From Haloarculaceae archaeon (GTDB taxonomy: Archaea > Halobacteriota > Halobacteria > Halobacteriales > Haloarculaceae), in the NCBI GenBank assembly GCA_028274885.1, contig JAQCMX010000073.1, positions 1 through 6,996 on the forward strand: DNA of 6,996 nt. The letters run 5' to 3'. The translations under genes and the position numbers were made by a program. The notes under the pieces were generated by a model. It made no database searches. It had not been told where the DNA came from and saw only the letters and a program-made list of their open reading frames with translations. Shown here in pieces: positions 1 to 5,845 of the stretch (positions within the stretch are counted from its first letter, which is position 1; each line of letters begins with the position of its first letter).

Positions 1-779
1 CCGCCGAGTAACCCGGCCATCATCTCCACGATGACCGCGAGCCCGGTCCCTTTGTATCCGGCGGTCGTCCCGCCCAGCGGGCGGAGCGCACCCCAGCTTT
101 CGGCCTCCTGGAATTCGCTCAACTCCGCAGGATCGGTGAGCGGTCGTCCGTCGGGTGACAGCGCCCACTCCCCGGGGAGTGTCCGCCCTGCAGCTTCGTA
201 CTCCTGTACTTTCCCGTGTGCGACCTGTGAACTCGCCATATCCACCACGAGCGGAAACGGAAGACGACCGAATGTCGGCACGCCGTATGTGACGGGGTTC
301 GTCGAGAAGGTCCTGTCCGCCGTCCCCGCAATCGCGGTAACGAGGCCGCCACCCGAGGAGTGGACGAACGATGAGAAGATGAGACCCTCCTCGGACACCC
401 GCTCTGCCCATTCACCCATTCGGCCCAGATGGGTTCCGTTTCTGATGCCGACCCCTGCGATGCCACCCGCACTGGCCTTTTCGACCAGGACGTCGACTGC
501 AGTTCGAGCAACACACTGTCCGTATGCGAGGCGGCCGTCGACCACAGCGGTTGTCTCGTCTTCTCGAAGAACTGTCGGGGACGCGTCCGGAACGAGCGCG
601 TCATCTTCGATCATGTCGCGGTATGTCGGAATCCGGAGGACGCCGTGAGACGTGTGTCCTTTCAGGTCGGCATCGACCAGCGACGCTGCCACCGGCTGGG
701 CAACTGTCTCAGGTGCCCCCAACTGTTCGAGAAGCGATTCGGCAAACGCCCTGAGCGGTTCTGACTGGACAGGACTCAT
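1..779 (-). CDS. Ldh2-family malate/L-lactate-type dehydrogenase, C-terminus cut by window edge
   Basis: This gene probably encodes a cytosolic NAD(P)-dependent oxidoreductase that interconverts a 2-hydroxy acid and a 2-oxo acid. The Ldh2 family includes malate, sulfolactate, ureidoglycolate and diketogulonate enzymes and is unrelated to classical LDH/MDH. The frame is open from ATG 779 to base 1, giving 259 codons; the family usually has about 340-360 residues, so roughly the last quarter is missing. Family signatures in order are GHTSHGVLRIPTY (residues 41-53, with the conserved His45), RNGTHLGRMGEW (113-124), STNPVTYGVPT (159-169), the nucleotide-binding VVDMASSQVAHGK (178-190), LPGEWALSPDG (201-211) and LGGTTAGYKGTGLAVIVE (235-252). 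It lies 47 bp downstream of the aldolase on the same strand, with its own TATA-like element at a leaderless distance from ATG 779. The family is clear; the substrate is not. The neighbouring aldolase suggests pyruvate or another 2-oxo acid (inference). Confidence 0.9.
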   Translation of the reverse strand, partial: MSPVQSEPLRAFAESLLEQLGAPETVAQPVAASLVDADLKGHTSHGVLRIPTYRDMIEDDALVPDASPTVLREDETTAVVDGRLAYGQCVARTAVDVLVEKASAGGIAGVGIRNGTHLGRMGEWAERVSEEGLIFSSFVHSSGGGLVTAIAGTADRTFSTNPVTYGVPTFGRLPFPLVVDMASSQVAHGKVQEYEAAGRTLPGEWALSPDGRPLTDPAELSEFQEAESWGALRPLGGTTAGYKGTGLAVIVEMMAGLLG

Positions 780-802
780 CTTGTGGACACATAGAGGCCA
801 AC

Positions 803-814
803 ATAATAATAATT
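803..814 (-). promoter_or_regulatory. TATA-like promoter element of the Ldh2 dehydrogenase gene
   Basis: On the minus strand the sequence reads AATTATTATTATG, an AT-rich block in a GC-rich setting. It is centred about 29 bases upstream of ATG 779, so the predicted transcription start falls at or next to the start codon. That is the usual leaderless arrangement in haloarchaea. The element sits in the 47-bp gap after the aldolase stop codon, so the dehydrogenase may have its own promoter as well as possible read-through from the aldolase. The assignment is by eye only. Confidence 0.45.
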
Positions 815-826
815 GGTCTGCCGTCG

Positions 827-1600
827 TCAGTCCTCGACAGCGGAATCGAACGCCGCCTTCGCGCGCTGCCCTGCCTGAGTCAACTGCCAGATATCGACCC
901 CGGTTATGAGAAAGTCGAATCCACGATCGATTGTCGCCTCGATGGCTTCCGAGTCGGGTGTTACCCGTCCGACGGCTGTATCACCTTCGTGGGCGGTCGT
1001 GATGATCCGGTCGATTGCGGTCTGGAGGCGGTCGTGGTCCCACTGTGCAAAGATACCGAGGCTGGCCGAGAGGTCTTCGTGGCCGATAAGTACCGCATCG
1101 ACCCCTTCGGCGGCGGCAATCTCGGCCGCGTTGTTCAGACCCCGCTCGGTCTCTATCATCACAATTGTGACCGTTGCGTCGTTGGCCGTCTTGACATAGG
1201 TCTCGAAGTCTTGGAGGTAGTTCGAACCGCGACCGGGTGCGATAGTCCGGGTTCCATCCGGTGGGTACTTTGTCGCTTTTGCGGCCTCACGCGCCTGGGC
1301 GGCCGTCTCGATGACCGGAAAGAGAATGCCGGTTGCCCCCGTGTTGAGCACGCGGGTGATCCGGTTTGGCTCGTCTAAAGGGACGCGAACAATCGGTGAG
1401 GTGTCGCGGTCGGCGGCAACGACACCAGCGATCATCGTGTCAAGTGTTTCTAGCGAATATGACGGATGCTCGGTGTCGAGGACGACAAAATCGAAACCGA
1501 GTCCAGCCGTTATTTCCGCGACAGTCGGGTGCCCAATGAGGACCCAGGAACCGACCAGGGGATCCCGTGTCTGGAACGCGTCTTTGAGGTACTCGTCCAT
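827..1600 (-). CDS. HpcH/HpaI-family class II aldolase
   Basis: This 257-residue protein belongs to the HpcH/HpaI aldolase/citrate lyase family, metal-dependent TIM-barrel enzymes that typically cleave 4-hydroxy-2-oxo acids to pyruvate plus an aldehyde, or run the reverse condensation. Visible features are GSWVLIGHPTVAEI (residues 17-30), LDTEHPSYSLE (41-51, with the catalytic-type His45), RVP with Arg72, NTGATGILFPVIET (86-99), KYPPDGTR (111-118), IVMIETERG with presumed metal ligand Glu150, and GHEDLSASLG (173-182) with presumed ligand Asp176. These match the E. coli HpaI set His45/Arg70/Glu149/Asp175 in order and spacing. Family members usually have Pro where this one has His174. The frame is open upstream to an ATG at 1672, but ATG 1600 is preferred: it gives the normal family length and N-terminus, and a TATA box at 1621-1630 would lie inside the longer version. 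The gene is probably first in a unit with the Ldh2 dehydrogenase. The exact aldol substrate is unknown. Confidence 0.9.
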   Translation of the reverse strand: MDEYLKDAFQTRDPLVGSWVLIGHPTVAEITAGLGFDFVVLDTEHPSYSLETLDTMIAGVVAADRDTSPIVRVPLDEPNRITRVLNTGATGILFPVIETAAQAREAAKATKYPPDGTRTIAPGRGSNYLQDFETYVKTANDATVTIVMIETERGLNNAAEIAAAEGVDAVLIGHEDLSASLGIFAQWDHDRLQTAIDRIITTAHEGDTAVGRVTPDSEAIEATIDRGFDFLITGVDIWQLTQAGQRAKAAFDSAVED

Positions 1601-1620
1601 GCCCAGTGGGGCGGACGAAC

Positions 1621-1630
1621 GGATATAAAT
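1621..1630 (-). promoter_or_regulatory. TATA box of the aldolase gene
   Basis: The minus strand reads ATTTATATCC, a good archaeal TATA element, centred about 26 bases upstream of ATG 1600. The expected transcription start therefore coincides with that start codon, supporting a leaderless transcript and arguing against translation from the upstream in-frame ATG at 1672. The divergent acyl-CoA synthetase gene starts at 1704, so the two promoters share a 103-bp gap (1601-1703). Confidence 0.6.
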
Positions 1631-1670
1631 TGCAGGGGTCACCACCACGCCACGGTATAGATGACTGAAC

Positions 1671-1678
1671 ACTTAACA
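1671..1678 (+). promoter_or_regulatory. weak TATA-like element of the acyl-CoA synthetase gene
   Basis: The sequence ACTTAACA is centred about 29 bases upstream of ATG 1704, the distance expected for a leaderless haloarchaeal transcript. It is less AT-rich than the other elements in this window, and no Shine-Dalgarno-like sequence lies directly before the ATG. It is supported by position more than by sequence. Confidence 0.3.
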
Positions 1679-1703
1679 CGACATCCTACGTTAGGCCACC
1701 TGT

Positions 1704-3338
1704 ATGCAGTTCAACTTCGATCTCGGTATCGACGATCAGGGATCTTTCGTCAGGGAGACCCGCCAATTCAACGTCGGTGATCTCCTCCGAAAGGCTGTCC
1801 GGAAGTACGGCGACCGGACGGCAGTTTCTGAGCCGGACCGGACGGTGACCTACCGGGAGCTGAACAATCGGGTAAACCGACTGACACACGCGTTGCTTGA
1901 CCGCGCCTGTGCCCCCGAAGACGCGACGGTCGGGGTGCTCGCCGAGAATCGTGGCGAGATTGCCGAGGTGATGTACGCCGGTGCAAAGGGCGGGTGGCTC
2001 GTTTCGGCGTTGAACTGGCGGCTGAACCGGGCCGAGCTCACTCACTGCGTTGATCTCGTCGAACCCGACATCCTGGTCGCCTCCGGACAGTACCGCGACA
2101 AGCTCGATTGGATCGACGCCGACGCCGACTCCGATCCCGAGTACGTCCATCTGGACGACCCGGTCGATGGGGGTCTCGGCTACGAGGAGCTTCTTGAGGC
2201 TGGAACGCCCAACGAACCGCTTCCAGACCGCCGTATCGACCCCGAACAGGGGCTCGTTGTACTGAACACGTCCGGCACGACCGGCCTCCCGAAAGGGGTC
2301 GTCATCAGCCACCGCTGCTGGCTGGCCCGCGCCTACAGAAACATCATCGACTTTGGTCTTGAGGCGGGCGACGACCAACTCGTCTGGCCCCCGATGTTCC
2401 ACATGATCTCGGCCGATTTCCTCCCGACGATGGCGACTCTCGGCGGCACCTACTACCCGATAGACAGCTTCGATGTCGAACGCATCTACGAGATTCTGAG
2501 GGCAAACGGTAGCCCGATAGCGTGGATGGTGCTGCTCCCGGGGGTTGTCGGGGAGTTTCTGGACTACGCCGAGGAGTACAACATCGGCGCTGAGGATGTC
2601 CGGGAACTGCGCAACATCGGTGCGCTGGCCGACCTCGTTGACCCCAAGAAGGTCGAGCGTGTCACGACAAGGTTCAACATGGAGTTTAAAAATTCCTACG
2701 GAGCGACCGAGAACGACAACGCCCTCAGCGGCGGTCACGACATCCCTGTCGGTGTTCGCCCCGGACAGGAGGAGTACCGGAAGGTCGAGTCGTCGTTCAT
2801 CGACATGAAACTCATCGACGAGGAATGGAACGACATCGACGGCAACCGTGGTGAACTCGCAGTTCGTGGCCCCTCGGTCTGCAGCGGATACATCAAAAAC
2901 CCCGACGCGAACCGCGAAGACTTCAGTGACGGGTGGTTTCGTACCGGCGATATCTTCCGCTGGCACGACGACGGCACCTACAGCTTCCTCAACCGTCGGA
3001 AGTATCTCATCAAAAGCGGCGGCGAGAACATATATCCCGCGGAACTCGAGGGGATACTCGTTGGGCACGAACTCGTCGAGGACGCCATTACTGTTCGCGT
3101 GTCTGACAAGAAGTGGGGCGAAGTCCCGCGGGCGGTCGTGAGCACGCACAGCCCGGAAGAGCTTTCCAAAGAGGAGCTGATGGCGCGTCTGCGCGACGAT
3201 CTGGCCAACTACAAACTCCCACACTACATCGATATCGTCGACCCCGATGAACTACCCCGCAGCGCCACGGGCAAACTCGTCCGGGAGGACATCGAGGAGT
3301 GGGAGATGCAAGACGCCGATCGGGTTCGGAAGGTTTAG
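1704..3338 (+). CDS. AMP-forming acyl-CoA synthetase (ANL superfamily ligase)
   Basis: This 544-residue protein is predicted to activate a carboxylic acid with ATP to an acyl-adenylate and then transfer it to CoA in the cytosol. All core adenylation motifs are present: the P-loop NTSGTTGLPKGV (residues 188-199), SYGATEN (331-337), WFRTGD (411-416), the hinge region RRKYLIKSGGENIYPAELEG (431-450), and the C-terminal PRSATGK with the catalytic-type Lys524. The hinge has Lys433-Tyr434 where many relatives have Lys-Asp. There is no signal peptide or membrane segment. Length fits stand-alone acyl- or aryl-CoA ligases (about 500-560). ATG 1704 gives a normal N-terminus leading into FNVGDLLRKAVRKYGDRTAV. 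The gene is divergent from the aldolase and convergent with the crotonase-fold gene. The substrate (fatty, aromatic, terpenoid or steroid-derived acid) cannot be decided; the adjacent P450s make an oxidised hydrophobic acid plausible (inference). Confidence 0.92.
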   Translation: MQFNFDLGIDDQGSFVRETRQFNVGDLLRKAVRKYGDRTAVSEPDRTVTYRELNNRVNRLTHALLDRACAPEDATVGVLAENRGEIAEVMYAGAKGGWLVSALNWRLNRAELTHCVDLVEPDILVASGQYRDKLDWIDADADSDPEYVHLDDPVDGGLGYEELLEAGTPNEPLPDRRIDPEQGLVVLNTSGTTGLPKGVVISHRCWLARAYRNIIDFGLEAGDDQLVWPPMFHMISADFLPTMATLGGTYYPIDSFDVERIYEILRANGSPIAWMVLLPGVVGEFLDYAEEYNIGAEDVRELRNIGALADLVDPKKVERVTTRFNMEFKNSYGATENDNALSGGHDIPVGVRPGQEEYRKVESSFIDMKLIDEEWNDIDGNRGELAVRGPSVCSGYIKNPDANREDFSDGWFRTGDIFRWHDDGTYSFLNRRKYLIKSGGENIYPAELEGILVGHELVEDAITVRVSDKKWGEVPRAVVSTHSPEELSKEELMARLRDDLANYKLPHYIDIVDPDELPRSATGKLVREDIEEWEMQDADRVRKV

Positions 3339-3433
3339 GAGTCGTCTTAGAGTGATTGTTCGGAGTCTTCCCCGCTGCGGCGTCTTGTTTCGTGTGTCTG
3401 CCTGTGAAACAGTCACTTCGACAAAGCCGGCTC

Positions 3434-3438
3434 AAAAA
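3434..3438 (-). terminator. possible T-tract terminator after the crotonase gene
   Basis: On the minus strand a run of five T (ACTTTTTGAG) begins 19 bases after the stop codon of the crotonase-fold gene, inside the 118-bp gap between two convergent genes (3339-3456). Archaeal polymerase terminates at short T-tracts, often without a hairpin. I see no strong stem here. The same gap must also end the acyl-CoA synthetase transcript, for which I see only weak T-rich stretches around 3385-3400. Confidence 0.3.
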
Positions 3439-3456
3439 GTACCACGATAATCAGTA

Positions 3457-4239
3457 TCACTCGACCCAATCGGGATCTCTGTCCTCGAGGAACGCTTCGA
3501 TGCCTTCCTCCAGGGGCGGATCGTCACTGTTCAATCGGTAGACATCCCGTTTTGTGATCTCTTGTGCCGACGACGGACTCATCTCCATACTCCGGTAGAC
3601 GGCTTCGCGCATTCTGGCGAGGGTCTCTGGGGGCTTGCTCCGAAGGGCGTCGACGATCTCATCGACGGTGGCCGACAGCTCCGCTGCCGGTACTGCTTTT
3701 GTCACGAGCCCCATCTCCGCGGCGTCGGTAGCATCGATGAGCTCCCCCGTCAGGAGGTAGTACATGGCTTTTCGCGGACCGATGTACTGTTGGAGGCGTG
3801 TCGAACTGAACCACTCAACGATGCCGCGGTTGACACCGGACCAGCCGATCTTTGCGTCCGTCGAGGCGACGACGATATCCATATACAAAAGAAGGTTCGC
3901 CGCCCCCGCGAGCGCGAGGCCGTCGACGACGGCGATCGTGGGTTTGCCGAGGTTCTCCAGTTGGAAGTGGAGTTCCTCCCAACTCTCGCCGATTTGTTTG
4001 ATTGCCTCCGCGTCGAAGTCGTTGTCCAGGAGTTCCTGAAGATCGCCACCGGTCGAAAAGACCTCGTCACCACCGGTGCGAAAGACGAGGATTCGGACGT
4101 CGTCGTCGTCCCGGCACTCACGGACGAACGGTGCAATGGCGTCCGTTCGCAGTGCTGATTCCATCGCGTTTTTTTTCTCCTCCCGATGCACCGTAACCTC
4201 GGCGACGCCGTCTTGAATGTTACACTCGATGTCGTCCAT
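3457..4239 (-). CDS. Crotonase-fold protein (enoyl-CoA hydratase/isomerase family) with atypical active site
   Basis: This 260-residue protein has the length and layout of the crotonase superfamily, which acts on acyl-CoA thioesters. Visible features are REEKKNAM (residues 19-26), the first oxyanion-hole segment VFSTGGDLQELL (60-71), the second oxyanion-hole segment VDGLALAGAANLLL (105-118), DIVVAS (121-126), IGWSGVNRGIVEW (131-143), LLTGELIDATDAAEMGLV (162-179) and the C-terminal helices. In true hydratases one catalytic Glu follows the GGG segment and the second lies 20 residues later. Here those positions hold Asn115 and Gly135, so simple water addition to an enoyl-CoA is unlikely and an isomerase, hydrolase, lyase or other crotonase reaction should be considered. 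An in-frame TGA eight codons upstream rules out an upstream extension, so ATG 4239 is the first possible ATG. A run of eight A (4169-4176 on the minus strand) encodes the Lys-Lys-Asn of the conserved N-terminal motif, so it looks authentic. The gene is convergent with the CoA ligase and divergent from the first P450. Confidence 0.9.
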   Translation of the reverse strand: MDDIECNIQDGVAEVTVHREEKKNAMESALRTDAIAPFVRECRDDDDVRILVFRTGGDEVFSTGGDLQELLDNDFDAEAIKQIGESWEELHFQLENLGKPTIAVVDGLALAGAANLLLYMDIVVASTDAKIGWSGVNRGIVEWFSSTRLQQYIGPRKAMYYLLTGELIDATDAAEMGLVTKAVPAAELSATVDEIVDALRSKPPETLARMREAVYRSMEMSPSSAQEITKRDVYRLNSDDPPLEEGIEAFLEDRDPDWVE

Positions 4240-4323
4240 ACAGCCGTTACCGGACGGAGCTACTCAACAGTTCCCCGACATAGACGGCCAGCAGACGTGC
4301 GTGGTTGGCTCCCAAGCTGTTTC

Positions 4324-4345
4324 CATCCGTCGTTCGTTCCGGATG
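4324..4345. repeat. short inverted repeat between crotonase and P450 genes
   Basis: CATCCG at 4324-4329 is repeated in reverse complement as CGGATG at 4340-4345 with a 10-base spacer. It lies in the 204-bp divergent gap (4240-4443). Arms of six bases with centres about 16 bp apart could be an operator, but arms this short also arise by chance. Confidence 0.25.
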
Positions 4346-4380
4346 TCGTACCGCCGACAGTACAACGAGATCAAGATGAC

Positions 4381-4390
4381 TACATATAAT
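4381..4390 (-). promoter_or_regulatory. possible distant TATA box for the crotonase-fold gene
   Basis: The minus strand reads ATTATATGTA, which resembles an archaeal TATA box. Transcription would start near 4360, leaving a leader of about 120 nt before ATG 4239. No TATA-like block is visible at the leaderless distance from 4239, which is why this one is offered. A transcript from here would carry the inverted repeat at 4324-4345 in its leader. The evidence is weak. Confidence 0.25.
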
Positions 4391-4403
4391 CGCACGGAAA
4401 CAA

Positions 4404-4420
4404 TCGACAAAATTGTTATC
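4404..4420 (+). promoter_or_regulatory. BRE/TATA-like promoter block of the first P450 gene
   Basis: TCGACAA (4404-4410) is followed at once by the AT-rich AATTGTTATC (4411-4420). The AT-rich part is centred about 28 bases before ATG 4444, compatible with a leaderless transcript. The same TCGACAA heptamer lies exactly 40 bases before the start codon of the second P450, also followed by an AT-rich block, which supports a functional promoter and the chosen starts. Confidence 0.5.
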
Positions 4421-4443
4421 ATGGACGGTGCAATAACTGTACT

Positions 4444-5631
4444 ATGGCAAAACAGGAGCACGACCGGTGGATGGCAAAGGAGATGGCCCAGATAGAACGT
4501 CAGCGTGATCCGTTCCCCTGGTTCCGCGAGATGCGGGCAGAAGGCCCGATTCGCTACGATGAAAAACGGGACGCCTACGACGTGTTTCACTACGACGAGG
4601 TCATCGAAGTGATGAGTGACTGGGAGCGGTTTACAAGAGACGGTACCTCCTACATCGACGGTGCGATGATGGATAGGGGCCCGCCGGAACACACAGAGCT
4701 CCGGGGGATGGCCGAGGAGTACTTTCGACCTGGATACGTCCGTGATTTCACCCCGGCTTTCGAGCAACGGGCGGATGCACTGCTTGATCAAGCTCTCGAC
4801 GGGACGAGCGAACTCAACTTCGTGGAGGAAATCGCCAAGCCACTCCCGATCATGATAATCGCAGACATGCTCGGCGTCCCCGAGGAGGAGATGGACACAT
4901 TCCGGCAGTGGTCGACGCGCCTCGCCGAATCGCCGGCCAAATTGGACGAGGACAAAAAGAGGGATACGGAGGAGCGCAAGGCCGAGGCAATGCAACAGCT
5001 CAGCGCTTTTTTCGAGCGCGAAATCGAGAAACGCGAGAACGACCCGCGTGACGATCTGATAACCAAATTCCTCAAAAAGGAAGAGGAGTCGGAGACAATC
5101 ACTCGGCAGAACACCATCGCACAGTGTGGTATGTTGCTCATTGCGGGCAATATCACCACCACATCGTACATAGCCAACGCAATGTGGACGTTCATCGAAG
5201 AGGATGTCCTCGACGACCTCCAGGACGGGTCGATGGAACTCGAGGCTGCACGCGAGGAGGTGTTGCGCTACCGTTCGCCGGTTATCAACGCCAAACGCTA
5301 TGCGACCGAAGACACGACAGTCGCAGGGATGGAGATTCCGGAAGGGGCACTCGTTGTTGGGTATCTCCCGTCGGCTAACCGCGACGGACAGATTTTCGAA
5401 GACCCCGACGAGTTCCGACCAGGTCGTGAGCTACCCAAACAGCCGGTGCCTTTTGGCAAAGGGATCCACTACTGTCTGGGTGCACCGCTGGCGAATATGG
5501 AAGCCGAAATCATGCTCTCGAAGTTTCTTGAGCGCATTGACGACGCCGAGTTGCTGATCGACGAGATAGAGCCGTTTTTCAGCTCCGAGATCTTCGGCCC
5601 GGTTGAACTCCCAATCCGCGTCACGACCTGA
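4444..5631 (+). CDS. Cytochrome P450, first of a tandem pair
   Basis: This 395-residue soluble, bacterial-type P450 has no N-terminal membrane anchor and is predicted to be a heme-thiolate monooxygenase. Landmarks are PFPWFREMRAEGPIRYDE (residues 23-40), the C-helix HTELR (83-87), the I-helix LLIAGNITTTS (231-241), the K-helix ExxR Glu272-Arg275, and the heme loop PFGKGIHYCLG (336-346) with the axial Cys344. The usual I-helix pattern AGx(D/E)TT is altered: Ile237 (codon 5152-5154) replaces the acidic residue while Thr238 is kept. Such P450s normally need a ferredoxin and a reductase, and neither gene is nearby. ATG 4444 places the first conserved block about 20 residues from the N-terminus, as in the second P450. 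The gene is divergent from the crotonase-fold gene and followed by a possible terminator. Substrate unknown; assignment to a numbered CYP family needs alignment. Confidence 0.95.
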   Translation: MAKQEHDRWMAKEMAQIERQRDPFPWFREMRAEGPIRYDEKRDAYDVFHYDEVIEVMSDWERFTRDGTSYIDGAMMDRGPPEHTELRGMAEEYFRPGYVRDFTPAFEQRADALLDQALDGTSELNFVEEIAKPLPIMIIADMLGVPEEEMDTFRQWSTRLAESPAKLDEDKKRDTEERKAEAMQQLSAFFEREIEKRENDPRDDLITKFLKKEEESETITRQNTIAQCGMLLIAGNITTTSYIANAMWTFIEEDVLDDLQDGSMELEAAREEVLRYRSPVINAKRYATEDTTVAGMEIPEGALVVGYLPSANRDGQIFEDPDEFRPGRELPKQPVPFGKGIHYCLGAPLANMEAEIMLSKFLERIDDAELLIDEIEPFFSSEIFGPVELPIRVTT

Positions 5632-5634
5632 ACG

Positions 5635-5657
5635 GACCGTGCCGAACGCGGACGGTC
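5635..5657 (+). repeat. short inverted repeat just after the first P450 gene
   Basis: GACCGT (5635-5640) and ACGGTC (5652-5657) form six-base complementary arms around an 11-base spacer, directly after the TGA at 5629-5631. It may form a weak stem in the 3' untranslated region. No T-run follows it, so it is less convincing as a terminator than the next hairpin. Confidence 0.25.
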
Positions 5658-5668
5658 AGGCTCCGGTC

Positions 5669-5703
5669 TTGCGACCCGTCGCAACTACTGTGTTATTCTA
5701 TTA
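5669..5703 (+). terminator. hairpin with T-rich tail, possible terminator of the first P450 gene
   Basis: TTGCGA (5669-5674) and TCGCAA (5679-5684) form a perfect six-base stem with a four-base loop, followed by the T-rich stretch TGTTATTCTATT at 5691-5702. This resembles an intrinsic-type terminator about 40-70 bases after the stop codon. In Archaea the T-rich tail matters more than the stem. If it works, the second P450 is transcribed mainly from its own promoter rather than by read-through. Confidence 0.4.
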
Positions 5704-5805
5704 CGGCCGTCGAGCCGCGGTGACCCGGTGGTGAAACAGCCGTTTTGATCCGCGAAAGCGGTACAGACTCGCACTAATCATCATGAGTCCATTTGTCCAC
5801 GGCTG

Positions 5806-5825
5806 TCGACAACAAATTAATAATC
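5806..5825 (+). promoter_or_regulatory. BRE/TATA-like promoter block of the second P450 gene
   Basis: TCGACAA (5806-5812) is followed by the AT-rich AAATTAATAATC (5814-5825), centred about 26 bases before ATG 5846. This fits a leaderless transcript starting at 5846. It matches the block before the first P450 in sequence and in distance to the start codon. The heptamer overlaps the perfect palindrome TGTCGACA (5804-5811). A GGAG at 5834-5837 could act as a ribosome binding site if a longer transcript is made. Confidence 0.5.
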
Positions 5826-5845
5826 GATGCGATAGGAGTCAGCGT

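Noticed and set aside
31..648. A 205-codon plus-strand frame at the left end
   Set aside because: Low-complexity Ser/Pro/Arg-rich translation antisense to the Ldh2 dehydrogenase, which has clear family motifs and runs off the left edge.
1686..3224. A 512-codon open frame on the minus strand opposite the acyl-CoA synthetase
   Set aside because: It is an antisense shadow caused by GC-rich codon use. Its translation shows no family motifs, while the plus strand carries every adenylation motif in order.
4099..4110. GTC triplet repeat as a possible microsatellite
   Set aside because: It encodes an Asp run (Asp44-47) in an acidic haloarchaeal protein and is explained by codon use.
3562..4158. A 198-codon plus-strand frame inside the crotonase-fold gene
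   Set aside because: It is the mirror of a gene with well-formed crotonase motifs and has no promoter or recognisable domain.
4169..4176. Run of eight A/T as a possible frameshift in the crotonase-fold gene
   Set aside because: The reading frame and conserved family motifs continue on both sides, and the run encodes the expected Lys-Lys-Asn of the N-terminal motif.
4264..4995. A 243-codon minus-strand frame across the intergenic gap and the first P450
   Set aside because: It is antisense to clear P450 coding sequence. The similar minus-strand frame at 5774-6178 exists only because the two P450s are paralogues, so their resemblance is not evidence of a gene.
5766..5789. GACTC/GAGTC inverted repeat upstream of the second P450 as an operator
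   Set aside because: The arms are only five bases with a 14-base spacer and no counterpart before the first P450, so chance is the simpler explanation.
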